From NCBI GenBank assembly GCA_029213005.1, contig JARGPI010000045.1:1-42610 (forward strand): a DNA stretch of 42,610 nt, read 5' to 3'. The DNA comes from Verrucomicrobiales bacterium (GTDB lineage: Bacteria > Verrucomicrobiota > Verrucomicrobiia > Verrucomicrobiales > DEV007). A program made the translations under genes and the position numbers. The notes below the pieces were generated by a model. It did not search any database. It worked only from the letters and a program-made list of their open reading frames with translations, and was not told the origin of the DNA. Below are positions 1-7,045 of the stretch, one piece after another (positions within the stretch are counted from its first letter, which is position 1; each line of letters begins with the position of its first letter).

Positions 1-60
1 AGAAAAACGACAACAATAAACCAAATGACCAAGACGCCACGGTTTCATCCAAAGCCGCAT
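1..60 (-). CDS. Start of a gene that leaves the window (partial, unknown)
   Basis: Reading leftwards from an ATG at 60, an open frame MRLWMKPWRLGHLVYCCRFS runs off the window edge. GAGGTG sits a few bases before the ATG and could be a ribosome binding site. Twenty codons are too few to name a family. The leader just upstream resembles the leader at the other end of the window (42560-42594), where a frame beginning MNELRL starts. The two starts may therefore belong to related genes that face outward from this window. The call is uncertain because only the first 60 bases are visible. Confidence 0.35.
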   Translation of the reverse strand, partial: MRLWMKPWRLGHLVYCCRFS

Positions 61-61
61 G

Positions 62-100
62 ATTTCACCTCGCTACGGTGTCCTTTTTAAATGAGGCAAC
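62..100 (-). repeat. Leader repeat shared with the right window end
   Basis: Read on the minus strand this begins GTTGCCTCAT, then an A-rich run, then GACACCG-AGCG and GAAAT just before the ATG at 60. The plus strand at 42560-42594 has the same order of words with a few indels. It is an imperfect inverted copy at the two ends of the window, each just before a possible start codon. Confidence 0.5.
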
Positions 101-414
101 AGGATTGAGCCTTTGCTTCGGCAAGAGTGATTCAATAGTATTCTTCTCCAGCTACGACGCAAAACTCGACGAGCCACTGACCGGGGGAGCGGCAACGCGT
201 TTGGAAAGAAGGACTGTCCGCTCTCCGCGAGGGGCACCTCGACGCGATGCCGCTTGCCGGAAAGGTGCGTCAGGCGGAAACGGTCGATGCACCTAAAGTG
301 AAACAAAGCCGAGGCCTGAGCATGTGGCGCGAGATCGGCGAAGGATTAGGGGTTGTTCTACAGAGCTCTCCCCATGCAAACCAAAATGGGTTGGAATAAA
401 GCGCTACGGTTACG

Positions 415-506
415 TTCGTCATTTTTGACGTCGCCGTGATCATACTGGAATTCCATGACGGAGAAACCGCAGATTGCGTATACATCCTGTCGATTTTTCC
501 GCCAAA
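415..506. repeat. Dispersed repeat, copy A
   Basis: An imperfect copy of 11240-11338. The shared words, in order, are TTCGTC, TGATCATAC-GGAATTC, GGAGAAACCGCA-ATTGCGT and a CTGT-GATTT tail. The other copy lies immediately upstream of xylA. The block contains small dyads (GATC, GAATTC, CGCA-N3-TGCG). It could be a shared regulatory cassette or a fragment of a small non-autonomous mobile element. Confidence 0.55.
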
Positions 507-553
507 CGAGGCTTTGCGATCGTCCAGATTGGGAACCTTTAGCGGCATTGGAA

Positions 554-566
554 GGTACCCTGTACT
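554..566. repeat. Single GTACCCTGTAC palindrome
   Basis: GGTACCCTGTACT matches 11 of 13 positions of the TGTAC-CCT-GTACA element found three times inside the FecR-like gene (17537-17593) and twice upstream of a sulfatase gene (38237-38271). Confidence 0.5.
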
Positions 567-706
567 CTCGATCCGATTTGGAGTTTTTACTGTATCCCGG
601 CGAAATTGAACGAGACTCTGGCCGAGCTGATGAAGTCCCTGCAATTCGTCCGGGAATGGCATCGGCGATTGAATTTTGGGTTCGTCATGATAGTTTGCGA
701 TACGAA

Positions 707-970
707 ATGGAATTAACGATCTCAGATTTGCCCTTAATGATTGAAGAGATTCTTGATGCCTTAAATCGAGAGGAATCAGTCACCTTAACTCATGAGGGCC
801 GAATAAAAGGTACCATTATCCCATCCACCTCAAATGAGGCAGCAACTCAGAAAAACGGGAAAACCATGAGTGTAAGAAATCATCCGTTGTTTGGTTCGAT
901 CTCGATGAGGAAACAGGAAGTAGATGATTTGATGGATAATCTGCGTAAGCCCCGTTTCGATGATATTTGA
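707..970 (+). CDS. Phd/YefM-like antitoxin of a VapBC-type module
   Basis: A predicted 87-residue antitoxin that should bind and neutralise the PIN nuclease encoded next and repress their shared promoter. The N-terminal half (MELTISDLPLMIEEIL, then ESVTLTHEGRIKGTIIP at about 25-41) follows the Phd/YefM DNA-binding pattern. The C-terminal tail (FGSISMRKQEVDDLMDNL) resembles the toxin-binding tail seen in such proteins. The ATG at 707 was chosen because an upstream in-frame extension to 455 crosses repeat DNA. The gene overlaps the toxin start by 11 bases, which is typical of co-translated pairs. Family placement is good. The partner specificity is inferred from position. Confidence 0.72.
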   Translation: MELTISDLPLMIEEILDALNREESVTLTHEGRIKGTIIPSTSNEAATQKNGKTMSVRNHPLFGSISMRKQEVDDLMDNLRKPRFDDI

Positions 971-1337
971 TACGGACATTTTTATTTGGGCTCAAAATGG
1001 CAGCGATTCTGTTGCCGATGCCATCGATGCAGAATCAGATCGTTCCGTTTCTGTCATCACTTATATCGAATTTATCCAGGGTGCGAAAGATAAGGTTCAA
1101 TTAGGGCTCAATCAGAGCTTTTTCAGCGATCTCAATTTCCAAATTATCCCGCTAACTCCGCAGGTCGGTATCATTGCTTCGGAACTGATTGAAAAGTATG
1201 CGCTGTCCCATTCCATGAGAATGGCAGACGCATTGATTGCCGCGACCGCTATAGAAACAGGAGAAGTGCTTGCCACCGGAAACGACAAGCACTACCGACA
1301 GATCACTGAGCTTCAACTAAATATTATACGCCCTTAG
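960..1337 (+). CDS. PIN-domain toxin, VapC family
   Basis: A predicted 125-residue Mg-dependent ribonuclease toxin of a type II module. The PIN acidic residues are in place: D4 and D6 in MIFDTDIFIW, E37 in TYIEFIQGAKD, D90 in MRMADALIAATAIE, and N108/D109 in LATGNDKHY. The length is normal for VapC. It overlaps the upstream antitoxin gene by 11 bases, so the pair should be co-expressed and held in check by that antitoxin. VapC proteins cut specific tRNAs or rRNA, but the target cannot be read from sequence. The 3' end overlaps the truncated PIN gene on the opposite strand. The module looks intact. Confidence 0.85.
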   Translation: MIFDTDIFIWAQNGSDSVADAIDAESDRSVSVITYIEFIQGAKDKVQLGLNQSFFSDLNFQIIPLTPQVGIIASELIEKYALSHSMRMADALIAATAIETGEVLATGNDKHYRQITELQLNIIRP

Positions 1338-1503
1338 ATAGAGAGTTTGTGTGAAAGTTTCGGCTGGTTTTCACACCTGTGCCGAAGAATGGAGCTATTT
1401 GCCGGATAAACAAATCATTTACCGCCAGCCACATCAAAAGGTTCCGCAGGGTTGCCGGGTATAATACGCAGGCATCCAAAACCACGATCGGTTGGTTATT
1501 CAT
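1324..1503 (-). pseudogene. Truncated PIN-domain toxin gene
   Basis: Starting at an ATG that overlaps the stop of the upstream antitoxin by 8 bases, the frame reads MNNQPIVVLDACVLYPATLR and continues to about residue 35 as the N-terminus of a PIN_3-type toxin (VVLDACVLYPA-LR-LL-LA---LF). After about residue 36 the sequence stops resembling the family, and the frame closes at 59 residues, far short of a usual PIN protein. The catalytic D of the first motif (VVLDAC) remains, but the later acidic residues are missing. The loss coincides with convergence onto the 3' end of the vapC-like gene, so a recombination junction near 1390 is likely. It is presumably an inactive toxin remnant. Confidence 0.7.
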
Positions 1504-1957
1504 CCAGGCCGAGGTCCTGGTCCACTTCAGCTAATTCCTTTAGCACGCGCCGTCTTTGTTGTTTTTCCTTCTTACGGTAGGCAAGAATATCAGTAACAAG
1601 CACGCGCCTTCGAACTCCCACTTTTCGAGACGGGATTTTTTCGGTATCGAGTAACTTCACCAGAAATGGTCGGGAAACTCCGAGAAGATCAGCTGCTTCC
1701 TGGGTGCCAATTTCGGCATCCACAGAAGAAATTTCAACCTGCTGGCCCTTCGCGATAATTTTTAAAGCTTCAGTCATGACGCTGGCAAAACTTCCTGGAA
1801 GCTCAATTTCCCGCCCGTCAATGATAACGACGAACGAATCTTGCGGTGGGCTTGCCAGCACTTCATTAAGCTGCTCAACGGAAGCTTTGGCCCGCTTTAA
1901 ATCGGCTCCGGATGGAGCTTTTTTCTTTTTGCTGAGGGTTGTACTCATCGCCTTCAT
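1496..1957 (-). CDS. Excisionase-type helix-turn-helix antitoxin
   Basis: A predicted DNA-binding antitoxin of 153 residues, starting at the ATG at 1957 or at the second ATG at 1948. The C-terminal part (about 84-130) is a MerR/excisionase-like helix-turn-helix: TQEAADLLGVSRPFLVKLL, then KIPSRKVGVRRRV and a LAYRKKEK wing. This family commonly precedes a PIN_3 toxin in the same operon. Here the next frame begins 8 bases before its stop but is truncated, leaving an antitoxin without a working partner. A TATAAT hexamer spans 1953-1958, so transcription may begin close to the ATG. A longer upstream reading to 2065 is possible but has low-complexity, unlikely sequence. Confidence 0.75.
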   Translation of the reverse strand: MKAMSTTLSKKKKAPSGADLKRAKASVEQLNEVLASPPQDSFVVIIDGREIELPGSFASVMTEALKIIAKGQQVEISSVDAEIGTQEAADLLGVSRPFLVKLLDTEKIPSRKVGVRRRVLVTDILAYRKKEKQQRRRVLKELAEVDQDLGLDE

Positions 1958-2530
1958 TATAACAGCAGACGAAATAAACGTAACAGGTGAACTAAACGAA
2001 ACGCTACGATTAATTCCTGCATTGCCCGCCTGAGGATAATTTCCAGCCTTAAACCGGGCCGCCAACTGGATTCATCATTCTCCGGATCGGTTGCAACCAA
2101 TCAGCAAACTCAGGCAATCTATTAGCTTGAGTCGTTTCGGAGATCATGAACCAGATCAACTAAATCCCTTTACAGAAAGGGAGTTGAGAGGGTTTCGTCG
2201 GTTCTTGCTACAATTAGTCTGCCTTGTATTTGTTTTGATCCGCCTGGCTCGGCACGGTTTTCAGGGCAAGCCAAGGAGTGAGCCAAGGAGTGGATTTTCA
2301 TGACGAAACTGACGAAACCAAACCACAATAAGGAAATTGTGAGGTTTAGATTAGAATTTGACCGGTGATGCAATTTACAATCTACAGGCGGCAGCCTCTG
2401 TAGTTAGGGGAAGATTCTTCACGCAAATCATAAAATCGCGGCTCTACTTCTTAATCCTTTTCGTGCAGAAAGGGGCTCGACTATATCTTTCCCGGTTACA
2501 TACCCAGCATCATGATACCATTCGCGGGAA
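1958..2530. other. Intergenic region downstream of the polymerase gene
   Basis: No conserved gene was recognised. It contains a small perfect hairpin at 2165-2182 (TCCCTTT-ACAG-AAAGGGA), a duplicated GCCAAGGAGTG at 2269-2292, and one short frame that follows that duplication (2300-2368). The long minus-strand gene at 2531-4840 ends at its right edge without an obvious T-tract terminator. Confidence 0.45.
2300..2368 (+). CDS. Possible 22-residue peptide with a duplicated Shine-Dalgarno sequence
   Basis: ATG at 2300 opens MTKLTKPNHNKEIVRFRLEF, ending two residues later at a TGA. It is preceded by AAGGAG twice (within 2269-2292), the nearer copy about 10 bases before the ATG. A strong ribosome site is unusual in this window, which is why it is listed. 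It could be a true microprotein, the 5' stub of a truncated gene, or chance. No family is recognised. Confidence 0.22.
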   Translation: MTKLTKPNHNKEIVRFRLEFDR

Positions 2531-4840
2531 TTACGAGAAAAAGTAGTCCGAGTTTTGAACCTGACTTATATCAAGCTCTCCAAGACTTGGAGGATCCGGG
2601 AGGTTCGTGGATTTGCAGCGTCCACGTTGCGTTTCCACAAACTCAGCTAGCAGATTCTTGGAATCGTAAATGCGGATAAACTCCTCACGTAGGACTTCGT
2701 TCAATTCAGGCATATTGGGCGCGTGAGTCCGAAAATCATCGTGGATCATACAAAAACTACGATGTTTTTTTCTCTTCTGGAGAGCATGCACCGTTCCAAT
2801 CATATGCGAGGCATCAAGCGCATGGATTAAATTGGGGAATATTTTTTGTTTCTGCTCGCTCGCTGAGAATTTCTTAACACGTTTCCTAAGTGTAAAAGAA
2901 AATGGAATATCATTAATTTTTTTTCTACTCTCATTCGTTTCCACGATTCTCTGAACGAAGCGAAAACCGCACGGGGTTTCCCAATCTATAGGTTGCCCCG
3001 ACTCTGAAACGCTTTTTGCTACCTTTTGTAGCCAACCCTGAATCTCGAATACCGTGTTGCCAAGCGTGGAATCGATCGCTTCCCAAACAACGGGAGAAAT
3101 AGTTTTTGCCAGGTTTTTCGCTCTATACTTGTTGAGACCTTGTTCTTCAAACATACTGGCATATTTCTCTGTAACTTTTGACCGTCCGATTCCATAGGGG
3201 ATCGTCATCGTCGCAGCTTTGGTAAACCTTCGATCAATGTCGATAAACTTGCCGATCTCTTCGATTATGCTAGCCGAAAATCTATTTACCATCATTGCGT
3301 CCGCTACTGATTTGTAGATGTCGTTCGGAACATCGGAAGGAATCAGATTTGTCAGTTTACCAAGCGTATTGTCCCGGCTTAACGCCGCAATGTGCTGGAG
3401 ACCATTGCACGTTCCGTCAACCCCAACGGGTAAATGGGTTTGATTTAGTTTGCCTTCTGAAAGGTGTCGTAATTCGATGGCTGCACGTAAGAAACACCAT
3501 GGTTTTGCCGCTTCAAGCCAACGCCTGTTTTTGACAGGGTCTTTCGAGCATAGAATGATTTCAGATTCGTTGTCCTCAACCCACTTGATGCGATCGTCGA
3601 AAGGCCCCCTTATTCCGAATTGATTTCCAACATGAATCTTTAGCCATTCAACTCCCTTATCGGTCATTTCTTTTCCTTCGGAAAACTGGAGAAGAGATTT
3701 TTCAGTGTCGCTACCCTGAGGTTGCAGAAAGCTTTTACTGGAATAAACTCGACCACGATAGTCAAAGTGATAAGGAAAATAAAAATTCGGGTGTTTGTTT
3801 CGCCCCATTTCCTTTTCGATGTTTAAGAAAAACTGAACCTTATCCTCTTTGCATTTATCCCGGATTTCATTATCAGGGCAATCCAGGCACTTTTTCATCA
3901 GTTCCAACTGTTCGTAGGAGAAAGTCCATTCGGTATTTTGGAGACTATTTACTGCCTCTCTGAAACTGTTGCTGATCGCCCATCCTTTCGGCTGCGGTAA
4001 ATGATTGTATTTCGCGGGGATCAATGGACGCGGAAGCGCTGTCAGGAAACCGCCAGCCTCTTTGACCTCCCAGGACTTAGGCTGAACGAGCATTGGAAGA
4101 TGGGCGACAGTTGATAACACTCCTTTACTTCCCAAAAAATTTTCAAAATCCCGCCCCCGTTCAACTATCCACATTTTCTTAGGTGTAGATGGGGCCCCTT
4201 GTTTCACTTCGACATCCCCAAATTCCAATCTGTGAACCTCGGTTTCCTCAGATCTGTAGCTCCGGATCGGATACAATCTCAGTCGAATCAATTGGGTTGC
4301 TTCGAACAAGTGAATCAGAATTGCTCCCAGATAGACATCCCTATCTTTTTCCTTCCATTTATTCACAGGGAGGTTCTCCTTGATCTCTTTCCAAGCTTTC
4401 GTGAGGTCCTTGTATTTGCCTTTCCGTTCAAAAAGCTCCTTAACGTTGACCTCCCTATGATGACTTACGTCCTTCTTTCGTAGCTCCCTGCAATTCTTGC
4501 CAATGGCACAAGCTAAATGACTGACCGAAAGAAACTCATCCGATTCACTCGAACTTGAATTCTCAACTTGTTCGCGATTTTTTCTCTCAAAGATCAACAA
4601 ATTCGAAATCGTAGTCTTGAGGGTAACCTCGCAAAGCTGCTCGGGGGTTAACGAAAGAAACGGAATGGCATAGATGGGGCGGTAGTTTCCGCGAAGCAAC
4701 TCGTCCCGTTTTTCACGGACCGAAGCGATAAAATCTCTGGGAGAGTGTGCGATCCGATCCAACTCGGAGGCAATTGCATAAGATGGGTCAGATTGACGCT
4801 CTCTCTTTTCTTGCTCCTCGTGAAGCTGTTTGTGATTCAT
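2531..4840 (-). CDS. Phage T7-type single-subunit DNA-directed RNA polymerase
   Basis: A one-chain RNA polymerase of the T7/mitochondrial family, 769 residues from the ATG at 4840 (a TTG at 4867 would add nine). T7 RNAP has 883, so this is a compact version with most shortening in the N-terminal promoter-binding half. All signature motifs are visible: DYRGRVY at about 360-366; motif A VDGTCNGLQH with the metal ligand D475; motif B R-TK-xxx-MT-xx-YG with K541 and Y549; and motif C with MIHDDF, H700 and D701. These match T7 D537, K631, Y639, H811 and D812, so the enzyme should be active. No phage capsid, lysis or replication genes are in the window. Its neighbours are toxin-like and small unknown genes. 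It is probably a relic or working part of a mobile element. Its promoter is unknown. Confidence 0.95.
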   Translation of the reverse strand: MNHKQLHEEQEKRERQSDPSYAIASELDRIAHSPRDFIASVREKRDELLRGNYRPIYAIPFLSLTPEQLCEVTLKTTISNLLIFERKNREQVENSSSSESDEFLSVSHLACAIGKNCRELRKKDVSHHREVNVKELFERKGKYKDLTKAWKEIKENLPVNKWKEKDRDVYLGAILIHLFEATQLIRLRLYPIRSYRSEETEVHRLEFGDVEVKQGAPSTPKKMWIVERGRDFENFLGSKGVLSTVAHLPMLVQPKSWEVKEAGGFLTALPRPLIPAKYNHLPQPKGWAISNSFREAVNSLQNTEWTFSYEQLELMKKCLDCPDNEIRDKCKEDKVQFFLNIEKEMGRNKHPNFYFPYHFDYRGRVYSSKSFLQPQGSDTEKSLLQFSEGKEMTDKGVEWLKIHVGNQFGIRGPFDDRIKWVEDNESEIILCSKDPVKNRRWLEAAKPWCFLRAAIELRHLSEGKLNQTHLPVGVDGTCNGLQHIAALSRDNTLGKLTNLIPSDVPNDIYKSVADAMMVNRFSASIIEEIGKFIDIDRRFTKAATMTIPYGIGRSKVTEKYASMFEEQGLNKYRAKNLAKTISPVVWEAIDSTLGNTVFEIQGWLQKVAKSVSESGQPIDWETPCGFRFVQRIVETNESRKKINDIPFSFTLRKRVKKFSASEQKQKIFPNLIHALDASHMIGTVHALQKRKKHRSFCMIHDDFRTHAPNMPELNEVLREEFIRIYDSKNLLAEFVETQRGRCKSTNLPDPPSLGELDISQVQNSDYFFS

Positions 4841-4884
4841 TTTTAATGACTTATGCTCTGAATTCAACCAAAAAAAGCACGCTT

Positions 4885-5307
4885 ATGATGGAAAGATCGT
4901 CAGCAACTAAAACCGAGAACCTTCACCAGAGTGGTCGAAGGTCGTGTGTAGAGGTTATTGAAGTTAGTCGTCCAATGCCAGGAGAAATTTGGTATGGAAA
5001 GGCTCACAATTCAGTGGGCCGGGAGATTGATAAGGGATTAACTCGCCCTTGGTTTGTCAGCGTTGCGGACTTCTGCTTCGTAGTATTTCCGATTACGGAA
5101 TGGCAAGAAAGCAGGAAACGCAGCACAAGATACGTGGTAATCGATGACTGGAGGTCCGCTGGACTTACAAAACCCAGTTGTGTCGATGTCTCACAACCGC
5201 AATCCTGGGACCGGCTTCGGTTCACGGATTTTAAGGGTGTGCTTGATTCAACTCTCCTCGAGTCCGTTCAAAATCGAGCGGCAGGAAGATTCCGTCAAGC
5301 CAACTAA
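4885..5307 (+). CDS. MazF/PemK-like toxin-fold protein
   Basis: A predicted 140-residue protein whose core matches the MazF/PemK fold: RPMPGEIWYGKAH (strand 1 and loop), GLTRPWFVSVADFCFVVFPIT (usually RPALVVS, then VVVVPIT), GLTKPSCVDVSQPQSWDR and a C-terminal helix. Family members cleave RNA at short sequences, but some relatives are only structural. No antitoxin is adjacent. The gene is divergent from the T7-type polymerase with about 44 bases between starts, so the two may share a control region. The ATG at 4885 (or 4888) was taken. The fold itself begins near the ATG at 4975, leaving a 30-residue N-terminal extension that needs confirmation. Confidence 0.62.
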   Translation: MMERSSATKTENLHQSGRRSCVEVIEVSRPMPGEIWYGKAHNSVGREIDKGLTRPWFVSVADFCFVVFPITEWQESRKRSTRYVVIDDWRSAGLTKPSCVDVSQPQSWDRLRFTDFKGVLDSTLLESVQNRAAGRFRQAN

Positions 5308-5342
5308 CCCGTGAAGGCTAGTTAGCGTTTGTAGAGTGTAAC

Positions 5343-5365
5343 CGGCAATCGGGTTCAGATTGCCG
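5343..5365. other. Perfect hairpin after the MazF-like gene
   Basis: CGGCAATC pairs with GATTGCCG around a 7-base loop. There is no T-tract, so a simple intrinsic terminator is not supported. It lies between the MazF-like gene and the next small gene. It may be an RNA processing or recombination signal, or chance. Confidence 0.4.
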
Positions 5366-5428
5366 CGAGTAGTTGATAAGAAACCCTTGGCCAACAGAGC
5401 CAAGGATAAATCTAATCTAAAAATTAAA

Positions 5429-5752
5429 ATGTCACATTTAACCGGAAAATGCGATTGCGGCAGGAAGATTCATCTTTCTCGCAACGCAACTTACGGCGAC
5501 ACCTGGAAGTGCTTCCAGTGTGGTAGAAAACATGTTGTTACTCAAAAAGGTCAACCTCTGAAAAGAGAGAGGTCGAAACCGAGCACTCCAATCAATAATG
5601 ATTTGGGTTGCTCAGTTCTGGGGGTGATAGGGATAATCATTCCTTTAACCCTCTTACTTACCTTCGTGGCAGGGCTTCTCGAAGTCTTGTTCTCTCCGTT
5701 TGGGGTAGGGTTGATGATCTTGTTTCTCATCGGTTGGTTTCTTTCTCTGTAA
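5429..5752 (+). CDS. Small zinc-ribbon protein with two membrane helices
   Basis: A predicted protein of 107 residues from the ATG at 5429 (a TTG at 5360 would add 23). The N-terminus carries a zinc-ribbon pattern, C8-x-C10 and C28-x2-C31 (KCDCGRK and WKCFQCGRKH). After a basic linker come two hydrophobic stretches at about 56-76 and 82-105, suggesting a membrane-anchored protein with a cytoplasmic zinc ribbon. The family is not recognised. It lies in a run of small plus-strand genes between the MazF-like gene and the DUF5131/TcmP operon. The composition and paired cysteines make it likely to be real, but the start is unsure. Confidence 0.55.
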   Translation: MSHLTGKCDCGRKIHLSRNATYGDTWKCFQCGRKHVVTQKGQPLKRERSKPSTPINNDLGCSVLGVIGIIIPLTLLLTFVAGLLEVLFSPFGVGLMILFLIGWFLSL

Positions 5753-5835
5753 AGACATCTTGATGGTTCGAGACCGTTGTAAAAGGTAATCATGATTTAA
5801 TCATCAAAATTACCCAGACAACAAACACTCTTAAA

Positions 5836-5868
5836 AAACAGGGTGTCCCTACATGGGGCACCCTGTTT
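5836..5868. terminator. Strong 14-bp hairpin, probable terminator
   Basis: AAACAGGGTG pairs perfectly with CACCCTGTTT. The stem continues inward through one wobble and three G-C pairs around the loop TACAT. The left side is preceded by an A-run and the right side followed by ACTTTTAA, so it could stop transcription in both directions. It sits 18 bases before the ATG of the next small gene, which is also a possible attenuator position. Confidence 0.65.
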
Positions 5869-5885
5869 ACTTTTAACCTACTAAA

Positions 5886-6221
5886 ATGAACGAAATACCT
5901 TCTGGCAGCATTAATTGGAGATTGGTTGAGGAGCAACCACACCTCTGGACTGTAGAAGAACTTGCAGCAGTCTTTCTTGCCCACGGCAAAGGCGCGAAAA
6001 GGAATTGTCCGTGGCCCCTGATTGATCCCGGACCTCTGTTGATCAATGGAGCCGACTCAGAGGAAGCAAAGGAGTGGTTGAGAAGTGTAGCAATAAAAAA
6101 TGTGGACTCATACGCCACGTGTAGGCAATGTGGGCACCCGATCAAAATGAAAGTCGAATTCTTTCCCTATTGCGGTGATTCTTGCCTGAGGTTTTCACAA
6201 AGGCATAACAAAGAAAAGTGA
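5886..6221 (+). CDS. Small protein with a Cys4 zinc-finger pattern (unknown)
   Basis: A protein of 111 residues starting MNEIPSGSINW. The C-terminal third contains C79-x2-C82 and C96-x3-C100 (ATCRQCGHPIK and PYCGDSCLRFS), a likely zinc site. The N-terminal part (VEEQPHLWTVEELAAVFL) looks helical. I do not recognise a family. It starts just after a strong hairpin and belongs to the run of small plus-strand genes beside the phage-type RNA polymerase. The paired cysteines and a full-length clean frame support a real gene, but no function can be given. Confidence 0.55.
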   Translation: MNEIPSGSINWRLVEEQPHLWTVEELAAVFLAHGKGAKRNCPWPLIDPGPLLINGADSEEAKEWLRSVAIKNVDSYATCRQCGHPIKMKVEFFPYCGDSCLRFSQRHNKEK

Positions 6222-6310
6222 GTTAGCAAAAGATAGTGGATTCCCCGGAAGTATCATTCGAGGGAATCGCTGACTGATTAGAAGACTACCAAGTTTACTT
6301 TTTATACAAA

Positions 6311-6694
6311 TTGAAAAACAATCAAAAATTAATAGGGGCCACAGTAGAATATTTCCTGTGTCCCGAAACGATCCCTCTTCCTAATAAGGTGAGTGGGTTC
6401 AAGTTTGAAGACTATCGGTCGACAGGGATTGTGTTGCCGTTTAAGGAATTCAGTGGACCAGTTGAGGCCATGATTCACGCTACGTTCATGGGAACGCTGG
6501 AGAGGAGATTCACTGTCGGCGATGCTTTCGTGCTGCGGTTTCCCGCCATCCATCGCATCTCAACCTTTGTGTGTGTAAGTAGAAGAGCACCTTTGGTATT
6601 TCAAAATGCTACGTTACGGCTGTTTCAGGCCAATAACGGAAAGGGTGACTTTGCACTGCAGCTTCCCAAATCATTTACTCCTGCCGAATTCTGA
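6311..6694 (+). CDS. Hypothetical protein (unknown)
   Basis: A 127-residue frame with a TTG start, MKNNQKLIGATVEYFLCPET. It has balanced composition and an apparently beta-rich pattern (GDAFVLRFPAIHRISTFVCV), with no signal peptide or membrane helix. No family is recognised. It ends nine bases before a perfect hairpin at 6703-6734, which suggests a real transcript end. There is no clear ribosome binding site, and the next ATG would lose about 45% of the protein. It is probably the last gene of the plus-strand run 4885-6694. Confidence 0.42.
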   Translation: MKNNQKLIGATVEYFLCPETIPLPNKVSGFKFEDYRSTGIVLPFKEFSGPVEAMIHATFMGTLERRFTVGDAFVLRFPAIHRISTFVCVSRRAPLVFQNATLRLFQANNGKGDFALQLPKSFTPAEF

Positions 6695-6702
6695 TTAATT
6701 CG

Positions 6703-6734
6703 AACCCATCGCAAACGTCAGTTTGCGATGGGTT
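6703..6734. terminator. Perfect 14-bp hairpin, probable terminator
   Basis: AACCCATCGCAAAC pairs with GTTTGCGATGGGTT around the 4-base loop GTCA, immediately after the stop at 6694. The following run is weakly T-rich (TTTCAGCTT), so termination is likely but not certain. Confidence 0.6.
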
Positions 6735-7045
6735 TCAGCTTAAAGAAGTAACGAAACCTTTTTTGGATGTCTCCCACAAATCAGCGCCACCCACTTGGGT
6801 TAAGGAGAACTGTGGCAAAGCGGAATTGAGAATCAAACAAATGGCTTTCGTATAGGCGAATAGACATCCCTCAGCTCCGACTTTAAATCATCCTGATCAA
6901 AGTGTACCCTATGCACTCACGGAGTGTCCAGGGGACACTTTCGGCGATGATGAACAGCACATACAGAAAGAGTTCAGGACAACGAAGTCGAAGGTAGAAA
7001 TTTCCAGGATCAATTCGTGCAGGAGAATCCACTGCTTGAGGCCAC
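6735..7045. other. Gap with no supported gene
   Basis: Between the hairpin at 6703-6734 and the end of the DUF5131 gene. Short minus-strand frames here run out of the DUF5131 gene in another frame and match nothing I recognise. This may contain the 3' untranslated end of the TcmP/DUF5131 operon. Confidence 0.4.

Larger units (their letters stand above)
61..706. other. Region without a supported gene, rich in repeat fragments
   Basis: Frames exist on both strands, but they overlap each other, have odd composition (Arg/Ser/Pro-rich) and match no family I recognise. The stretch carries three repeat signals. A leader repeat at 62-100 is shared with the right end of the window. A block at 415-506 is shared with the xylA upstream region. 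A GTACCCTGTAC palindrome lies at 554-566. It reads like decayed or repeat-bearing intergenic DNA. The open frame that continues into the antitoxin at 707 can be extended back to 455, but that extension runs through the repeats and is probably not translated. Confidence 0.5.

Noticed and set aside
73..662. Several frames of 70 to 130 codons on both strands near the left end
   Set aside because: They overlap one another, lie across repeats, have Arg/Ser/Pro-rich composition and match no family.
1459..1466. TAATACG, resembling the start of a T7 promoter, near the polymerase gene
   Set aside because: Only seven bases match, it lies inside the truncated PIN gene, and nothing else of the T7 promoter follows.
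5360..5428. TTG-initiated N-terminal extension of the zinc-ribbon protein
   Set aside because: It would begin inside the hairpin at 5343-5365, and the recognisable domain begins after the ATG at 5429.
4885..6734. Integron cassette array with attC sites
   Set aside because: The hairpins are short perfect stems without attC core sites, and no integrase gene is present.
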